64,000 bases of DNA from Pseudopyrenochaeta lycopersici (taxonomy: Eukaryota; Ascomycota; Dothideomycetes; Pleosporales; Pseudopyrenochaetaceae), in contig NHZP01000040.1 of the NCBI GenBank assembly GCA_003313425.1, forward strand, positions 248,001 to 312,000, given 5' to 3'. Below, in pieces: positions 57,321 to 64,000 of the stretch. The stretch's first letter is position 1; each line of letters opens with the position of its first letter. The translations under genes were made by a program, and so were the position numbers. The notes under the pieces were generated by a model. That model was not told the DNA's origin. It did no database searches and saw only the letters and a program-made list of their open reading frames with translations.

Positions 57321-59280
57321 ACGTGTCCCACAAGCGAGCGCCGCGCACAAGCGAGCGCCGCACCCCACCAAGTTTGAGCACCTCTACCAGCGTACAGCTC
57401 AACCATAAATTCAAGTAATCTATAGATATTAATATGCAAGCTTAAGTAGCACCTATAGTATCGTTTTTACAGATGCGCGAGTTATGCCCAGTCTCTCTGC
57501 ACCTTTTACAGCGCGATAGAGCCCGGCTGCTAAGGCCTAATTGCTCCCTACTTTAACGCATTTCACGCCTAATCTGTTAATCAGCCTCTTGTTAAGGAGC
57601 TATATCCTCTCCAACTCCCTTTATTAAGACTCCTCCCTTCTGAATCCACTTTCTCTTGCGCTGCTTTCGCCGAGTTACTGCCTTATTAGCCTTCTTAAGG
57701 CTATCAATCCTACCCTCCATTAGCTTAGCTTGATATGCCCCTACTATAGCCCCCTTTGTAAACTAATTAAGCGCCTCAATAATTGGGGCTGGTGATGAGC
57801 TCTTATGGCGTCGAACGCGATCACTAATTAGAGTCAATTGAGCCTCAAACTCACGTGGGTTCCTTGGTGTTTGAGGCTCCCATAGAGCTCCTTGCTGAGC
57901 TCCTTGCTGAGCTCCTAGCTAAGCTCCTAGCTGAGCTCCTAGCTAAGCTCCTAGCTGAGCTCCTAGCTGAGCTCCTAGCTGAGCTCCTTCCCGAGCTCCT
58001 AACTGAGCTGCTGGTGATGGCGTACGCAACTGGACATCTAGCCTTGACAAGACAACGTCTGGCTGGAGAGGAACAAGGCCTGCTTCTCGAAATGCTGAGC
58101 GTATATTGACTGCAGTGAAAGCTTAATCAAATGCTGCTTTAAAGGCAGGCAGAAATTTAAGCTTAGTAATGTGGTTGATGTGGGCCTTGATCAAGCTCTC
58201 TATCTGGCGGCTGTACGCCTTCTTAAGAGGAGAGAAGCAGCCAACGTCAAGAGGCTGCAGCAGATGAGATGAGTGAGGTGGCATGCAGAGGGTATAGATG
58301 TTGCTCTCTCTGCAGATCTCTTGAAATTCAAGAGAGTAATAGCTCTCATAGCCATCAAGGATAAGCAGTCGACGCGCGCCTACTACCCTTGTCTTTGTAT
58401 GAGCATTAAAGTGCTTTAGCTATGCTACTCCAAGCTGATTAGTTGTCCAGCCGTTGTCACTGACTAAGATAGCCCAGTCGCGTGGGATAGCTTCTTCCTG
58501 GTACCAGGCACGATGGTAATGCTGGCCAGCAAAGATTAGGAAGGGTGGGATTGCCCAGCTAGCAGCGTTAATGCCTTGAATCAACGTTACCCACTTACGG
58601 TTGCCTGGCTGGATGGCCTTTAGCCGCCCTCTCCTCTCTAACCCAGTCACGACTAGCTGAGTCGTTATCTTGCCTATCATAAAGCTAGCTTCGTTAAAGT
58701 TAAATGTATCCTTATCTAGTATGCCGTACTTTGCCTTTGTCTCCTCTACTTGCTTAAACTAGCTATTAACTAACTTTGGATCCTCACATAGAGCTCTCTG
58801 CCTGTCGTACGCTTGGGCAAAACGCGTCGTTAGACTGTCTGTACGCTTGACAAAGTTAGATGGCCAATTTATGCTAACCTAACCTCCACCACGCGTTGAT
58901 AGCAGCTCATTAGCTATATCACGGATAGCTGCGTACGTAGGCGGAAATCCACGTTAATCTAGATTAAGTATATAATTAACTATCACCTCCTCTTCTAGCT
59001 AGGTAAGCTTCCTTAAGTTAGGCTAGCAATCGCGTTAAGTAGTAGTCCCAGCGCGTCGGCGACGGATTATTCTTTCAGACACGTTAAAGATTGCTGCAGC
59101 AGGCCGGTTGCTACTAATTTAATGCGCATAAATAGCTGAGATAGCAAGCTAGATATCTGCTTCGTTTAAAGGCATTTAAAGAGCGTGGTGTTGAGCTATT
59201 GTACGTTGAGATGAGTGTGGTGCTCAAACTTGGTGGGGTGCGGCGCTCGCTTGTGCGCGGCGCTCGCTTGTGGGACACGT
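57321..59280 (-). mobile_element. Pogo/Fot1-like DNA transposon with mutated transposase (1,960 bp)
   Basis: The two ends are perfect 62-bp inverted repeats starting ACGTGTCCCACAAGCGAGCG. The target duplication TA stands at 57319-57320 and 59281-59282, as for Tc1/mariner-pogo elements. Each repeat holds a direct duplication of CACAAGCGAGCGCCGC, possibly two transposase-binding sites. A DDE transposase reads on the minus strand between about 59180 and 58030: catalytic-region segments [25 protein letters not shown] and [15 protein letters not shown] are typical of Fot1/pogo. Around nine stops break the frame; most are TAG or TAA where the sense would be Trp, Gln or similar, as expected of CA-to-TA mutation (RIP). 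The element is therefore dead. It resembles in size and class the Molly and Pixie elements described from Parastagonospora nodorum; identity is untested. Confidence 0.93.
57883..58012 (+). repeat. 12-bp GAGCTC tandem repeat inside the transposon
   Basis: About eleven units of GAGCTCCTAGCT and variants. It corresponds to the array at 31035-31130 in the shorter copy but with more units, so the repeat number varies between copies. Confidence 0.85.
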
Positions 59281-59282
59281 TA

Positions 59283-59843
59283 TAGGCCAGAGTGGCCTGG
59301 CTTCTCTACAGGAACCCCACGACAAGATGACTAATGCATTTCATCCTGATTGGATTCCGAGCCCATACCTGGCTTGCAACAGATGGTTTTCTCAGTCTGG
59401 TTTTGAGATAGCTTCCCAGCCTACTCATGGGATACATGGATATTATAGAATAAGCAATATGTATTGAAAGAAGGCTAGATATGTCGCACTTGCTTCGCGA
59501 GTTGTTGCGAATGTGATTGAAAATACTTGGTGTTAGATATTTAACATGTGCCTTGAACGGTCATATGAGAAGGATGTATAGCTCGTTAGTAGCGCAAGAA
59601 TATGCGTAGAATGTCGTACGAATTCATTAAAGCTAAGTGAATCAAACTTTTCCCAAGTGCTCAGTAGAGTCTGCCGAGGAAAATTGAAAAACGCGCCCCC
59701 AAAAAGGGGCTTCCTGTGGTGAAACATCGTGCTATCTTGTGGCTTGCGCTGACGAATGGACAAGAAGCGACGACCATCTCAGCCTGGTGAGAACTCAATC
59801 TCCTTCCCTTCCTTCGACGCACCCCGCATCTTTTCATCCCCTC
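59283..59843. other. Spacer between transposon and membrane-protein gene
   Basis: I see no gene in it; its right part is the likely promoter of the membrane-protein gene. Confidence 0.45.
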
Positions 59844-62008
59844 ATGAGTCCCCAGAATCCTCCAGTGCTTGACTTAACACTATTCAAAAACGTCGCACCC
59901 AAAGAAAGGCATTACAAAAAAGTCATGGGCACTTGTGGAAGTTCTTTAAATTGCAACAAATGTTATTCGAAGAAAGCTATCGAAGGCTGCGTTACGGAAA
60001 TCGAGGTTAACCCAGATATTGCTGGTATTGGAGTACGCTTGGCTTCCCCTCTACGCATGAGGTTTGTTTGCTCAGTGAACCTTAGGTCTTGGTATCCTTC
60101 TTCACCAGTGCCATCGCTATCTCTATGGTCATATTATGGGGCTATGTAACGCAAAATCTGCCCCCTTATGTCTACCAGAAGGCCGACCTGTATACACTTC
60201 GATTATTGAAGCGGCGTAATCCAATCTGTCTGGGTTCCGATATCGCCTGCAGGCCTTCCGAAACACAGCAAAAGAGAGCCCAGATCATTACAAATTTCAT
60301 CAAGGTTCTCAATGATCAGCAGCTCATTACTGGTTTGGCGATCCTTGTTGCGGCGCTTGGTAGTAGATGCCGAATATCGATGTACGAGTTCAACATCGCC
60401 GTCTGTCTAGCCTATTTTGCCACACAATCACAAGCTCTATCCTTGACCGTGCTTCGACATTATTTCTACCAACACACCTTCGTTCGAAACTGCCAAGTCA
60501 TCTTCACTATCGCTTTCTTGATTCTCTTTGGTGTCTCTTTTCATGTAAACACAGCGTCGGGGTTTTTTGAAGACACCATAGAACAGAAGACTCTAAACGT
60601 AGGAAATTCGCTTCAGTGTGTATTCCACGCTGCCAGATTTGGAAAACCTGTAGAGTTTGACATATCCATGACTCTGATTATCGTTGGATTAACAAGTCTA
60701 TACTACATATTCTTATTCGGCGACTTGTATCTGGAGCCACCGAAAAAGTACCTGGCACCACCGAATAACACAGCTTCTGTAATCATGAACTGTTGTTTGT
60801 GGCTTCATACTCTCCTAATTAGCAACCTTTCTAGTAGCGAATGCAGAGAAATAGTGTTGAACTCCAACCACAAATACTGGGCATGGCTTCGACCTCGAAA
60901 TGCGGACCCGTACGGGACAATCTCAATCTGGTACCTTGTTGAAGAATATCTCCTTTCCTATTTCACCATAATCGCTGGTATAATCTTGAATATATCGTAT
61001 GGAACGGGGAGTATTGTTACAGCGACATGGCTTGGGGGACTCGAGGCGTCTAACGGGCTTTCGATCTTCGGTTTCGGGCAGATTGTGGCTCTAGGTCTAC
61101 TCGCGTTGACATTCCTTGCTGCTGCTGAGATTGTGAATGGTAAGAAAGGCCTAGCTTAGATATCTATGCGTGACACGCTGATTAATATTTCGGTTGTAGA
61201 AGAATATAATAGACCGTTTGACGACCAGGGCCAAGGTTCTCAGAAACAGGAACAAGAACAGGAACAGGAACAAGAACAGGAACAGGAACAGGAACAAGAA
61301 CAGGAACAAGAACAGGAACAAGAACAGGAACAAGAACAGGAACAGGAACAAGAACAGGAACAAGAACAGGAACAAGAACAGGAACAAGAACAGGAACAAG
61401 AACAGGAACAAGAACACGAAACCGAAACCGAAAAAGAAAAAGATGCTGCCATAATCTATAACTATGGGGGTTTCCTCCTTCACCTTTGGATGTTCAAATC
61501 CCCAATAGACTTGGACAATATTAAAGCTGGTAAAATCGACAGTTATGATGACGATCCTATAACGGCACGGAAAATAGCTAACTATTCACTCGCAATCTTC
61601 TTGTTGGAAGCCGTATGGCTTACATTCGTTGGAGTTGGATGGAACTTCCGTGATGCTGGTGCCTCTATTGCGTTTTGGGTGTGGATAGCATTGAGGTTCC
61701 TGTTGACCCTCAAAAGATATCTGAATCAAGTTCATTTCATTCGAGATGAAATTCGAAGACGTGTGAGGGGTGGGCAGCAAACGCCACAACCTACTGTGGT
61801 ACAGGGTGGTAGCATTTCTGACGCTTCGGCGACTGCGATAGAGCAGCGTGAAATCCCGCCGTCGTCTTCAGTTAGTAGCCTTGTGCTGCAGCAACAGTCG
61901 ATAGCTGCAGAGGGGCCAACCCACTTTGAAGCCCCAGGCAGACAGGATACCGAAGCGGACATTGGGCTCGTTATGCCAGGCGACGAGGCGGATCAATCTC
62001 CAAGCTAA
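59844..62008 (+). CDS. Multi-pass membrane protein with a long Glu-Gln repeat (683 aa)
   Basis: Exons 59844-60032, 60086-61139 and 61200-62008 join in frame. The start MSPQNPP follows a GTG-only open stretch, so 59844 is the first ATG. The first intron is GTACGC..CTTAG; the second (GTAAGA..TTGTAG) links what otherwise look like two genes. The hydrophilic N terminus has four cysteines (GTCGSSLNCNKC, EGC) before NPDIAGIG, which leads into the first membrane helix. About seven to eight helices follow up to residue 410, then a run of about 28 Glu-Gln dipeptides (61247-61420), another two helices (LAIFLLEAVWLTFVGVG, FWVWIALRFLL) and a polar tail. Comparable polytopic proteins are common and uncharacterised in Pleosporales; no transporter or receptor signature is recognised. 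Confidence 0.8.
61247..61420 (+). repeat. Coding hexanucleotide microsatellite CAGGAA/CAAGAA
   Basis: About 29 hexamers alternate irregularly between the synonymous units CAGGAA and CAAGAA, encoding (Gln-Glu)n. The array keeps the frame with any change in unit number. Its reverse strand is also open (Phe-Leu or Cys-Ser repeats), which produces spurious frames. Confidence 0.95.
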
Positions 62009-62851
62009 TGGGTGAGATGATTAAAACACCTGCTACGTGCTTTTAGGGATCGTTCCACATTTACATGTTTAGGAAGTCAGAGAGGTAAATGGCAAGCTCG
62101 TAGAAGATCCATAGACCTCGGTTTCTCACCTTAAGCATGCTGCTGATTTCCGCACTTTAGGAATTGTGTTCTGGTATTCTTTAGAGTATATCGGTCTTTT
62201 GTTCAGGAAATTTGTCTCCAACAGTTTTTTTTATTCGATTTGCTCTTTCATATGATGTCATGGGCATTTATTGTTCAAGCTTTCATTTCTGACTATATCT
62301 AAGACATATGGCCTCTAAGCTACCTGCCCTGGCTTGTGGCTAGTCATTTGGATACTCTTTTTCCAAACACTATCTGGAGATCCTTCCAGATCTAATTTAT
62401 GTAGGACAAAGAGTGTAACATATATGCAAACATAAACCTTAGACTAATGATTGCATTAGAATGGTCCTGAATATTTTCTTGTGTTCCGTCAATAAACGTC
62501 ACCCGAGATGACAAAACTCTACTGCTGTGTTTGTCACTAAGAAGTCAAATAGTTATTGATAAAAGCGTCCTCGCTTGAGTCTGCAAATAATCACAATCTT
62601 GGTGGAGTGACCGTAAAGCCCCCGTGGTTGTGAAGTACCGTGCCGAGCTTATGAGATGTCCCGCGCGGGGATCCGACTTTGTACCACCGCCGAGTTTGGT
62701 GACGACACCATTAGCAACTACTCAGTATATGATAAAGAATTTGAAGACGGAGGTGAATTGAAACGACTACTGGTCATTCTTCCCGATATTGAAATACTGA
62801 CAACGTTTAATCTTTGCAATGTCGCAAACCAGCACAACCGTCCGAGACACA
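62009..62851. other. AT-rich intergenic region
   Basis: It holds the 3' flank of the membrane-protein gene and the promoter of the dehydrogenase gene. A frame at 62656-62898 overlaps the start of the latter and has no features. Confidence 0.5.
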
Positions 62852-63930
62852 ATGAGCCTTCCAACGACGATGAAGGCATGGCAATGGTCTATATGTAACG
62901 CTGGCCTCGAACAAGCACTCCATTTGAATGAATTAGCGCCGCTTCCAACAGAAAGGCGCCCTCTTGCACAAGGAGAATCTTTAATACAGGTGCACGCCGC
63001 TGCCTTGAATCAAGTCGACTACAAACTGGCCGAGCTACCCGTAGTCGGCCGACTAGCCATCCCCAAGCCCGCAACACCCGGGCTCGATTTCGCAGGAAGA
63101 GTAGTCGATGTAGGACCAGATTGTAGGGTAAAAGTTGGGCAGATGGTGTTTGGGAAATTGGAGCCGAAACAGCAATTCGGCACGCTGGGAGAGTACATTG
63201 TCGGGTCAAAAGCTGGGACCATTCCTATTCCAGATGGTGTCACGGCTGAACAAGCGGCAACGCTAGGTGTTTGCGGCCTAGTTACATATCAATGTATTGC
63301 GCCAAACGTAAAAACAGGCGACAGCGTTTTCATCAATGGCGGGTCCGGCGGGACAGGTTGCTTTGCAATTCAGATCGCTAAGGCTTTAGGGTGCTATGTT
63401 ACGACGACATGCTCAGGTAGAAAACAGTCCCTCTGGCCAAACAGATTGTAATGTACTGAATACCTTCAGGCTCCAACATCCAGTTGTGCAAAGACCTCGG
63501 CGCAGACGATGTAGTAGACTATCGGGACAATAATGTTCCATCAGTCCTCTTGAAAAGCGGGCGACAGTACGACATGGTCCTAGACAACATCGGCCACTCA
63601 TTCGAACTATATTGGAAGTCGCCAACTTTTACTAAGCCTGGTGCGAGATACATCCAGATAGGCTCTCAAGTCAGCTTGCCGTTCATTTACGATCTTGCAT
63701 TTCGCTTCCTAGTTCCGACACGGCTTGGAGGTGGTCAAAGACCATTTTCATTTGGTCTGGCATCGACGAACTTTGACGATTTCGAGAAGCTGGGTCGACT
63801 GGTGGCGAATGGGACTGTCAGACCGGTATTCGATGAAATAGTCGCGTTTGAAGACGTGCCGCGGGCATATGAAAAGCTCAAGACAGGGCATGCGAAGGGT
63901 AAGATTGTGGTGCGCATCAAGGAGAATTAA
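62852..63930 (+). CDS. MDR-superfamily oxidoreductase, quinone-oxidoreductase-like (341 aa)
   Basis: Exons 62852-63416 and 63470-63930 join in frame (intron GTAGAA..TTCAG). The start at 62852 gives MSLPTTMKAWQW, typical of the family; an ATG at 62819 would add 11 residues. The N-terminal GroES-like domain has VHAAALNQVDYKL and PGLDFAGRVVDVGPD; the NAD(P)-binding Rossmann fold has NGGSGGTGCFAIQIAKALG. The Cys/His zinc ligands of classical alcohol dehydrogenases are absent, which places it with quinone oxidoreductase / reticulon-4-interacting-protein-like enzymes. It probably reduces quinones or enones with NADPH; the true substrate is unknown. The stop at 63928-63930 is well inside the window. 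Confidence 0.92.
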
Positions 63931-64000
63931 GCGCATATTTTTGGTACGAAACGAGTGAATGTATATTTAAAAATGCCCAGTATTAGATTAACTAATTGAC
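63931..64000. other. 3' flank at the end of the window
   Basis: Seventy bases of AT-rich sequence follow the dehydrogenase stop; no feature is visible. Confidence 0.4.

Noticed and set aside
57855..58109. Leu-Leu-Ala-Glu repeat protein as an independent coiled-coil gene
   Set aside because: It is the antisense of the 12-bp repeat in the dead transposase and lies wholly inside the transposon.
61151..61483. Phe-Leu repeat protein on the minus strand
   Set aside because: Antisense reading of the CAGGAA/CAAGAA microsatellite inside the membrane-protein gene.

Overview
The window looks like nuclear DNA of a filamentous ascomycete, most likely a Dothideomycete of the Pleosporales type. Reasons: genes are split by many short introns (42-99 bp, GT..AG with CTAAC/CTGAC-like branch sites just before the acceptor); the gene set is fungal (Tea4/Bud14-like polarity factor, Ypt7/Rab7, Pus4, AA9 lytic polysaccharide monooxygenase, pisatin-demethylase-type P450, small secreted proteins); and a pogo/Fot1-like DNA transposon carries stop codons of the kind left by repeat-induced point mutation (CA to TA on either strand). 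The order-level assignment is inference from family resemblance, not from a search.

Layout. 0-4.8 kb has no supportable gene but holds a 21-bp minisatellite. 4.8-9.2 kb has an intronless FAD-type oxidoreductase-like gene and an AIM9-like mitochondrial phosphotransferase-family gene with a frameshift, both on the minus strand. 11.1-19.3 kb is an accessory stretch: AA9 LPMO, a seven-exon P450, and a secreted amidohydrolase. 20.8-24.1 kb has an NAD kinase and a Mg-chelatase-annotated fungal family protein, the latter with one GC-AG intron. 24.7-28.4 kb carries two small secreted protein candidates. 29.1-31.9 kb is a strand-switching 21-bp minisatellite into which a 1,238-bp deletion derivative of the pogo-like element is inserted. 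32.8-36.1 kb is a large Tea4/Bud14-like gene. 37-43.5 kb holds a hypothetical gene, a cysteine-rich secreted protein and a fungal-specific gene broken by one in-frame TAA. 44.5-55.5 kb is the dense, conserved core: DNAJC17/Cwf23-like J-protein and Pus4 (divergent), an SLC35F-type transporter, Ypt7, a serine carboxypeptidase and a long coiled-coil protein. 57.3-59.3 kb is the longer 1,960-bp pogo-like element. The end has a multi-pass membrane protein with a long Glu-Gln repeat and a zinc-less MDR alcohol dehydrogenase/quinone-oxidoreductase-type enzyme.

The genes do not form one pathway. Housekeeping functions (tRNA modification, splicing-associated chaperone, vacuolar fusion, NADP supply, cell polarity) alternate with secreted and oxidative enzymes typical of a plant-associated fungus. 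I did not find a complete new system; the strongest leads are the paired transposon copies in opposite orientation, the nested minisatellite, the uncharacterised secreted proteins, and two genes apparently decaying by single lesions. All exon boundaries were worked out by hand from splice signals and reading-frame continuity; they agree in frame but have no transcript support.
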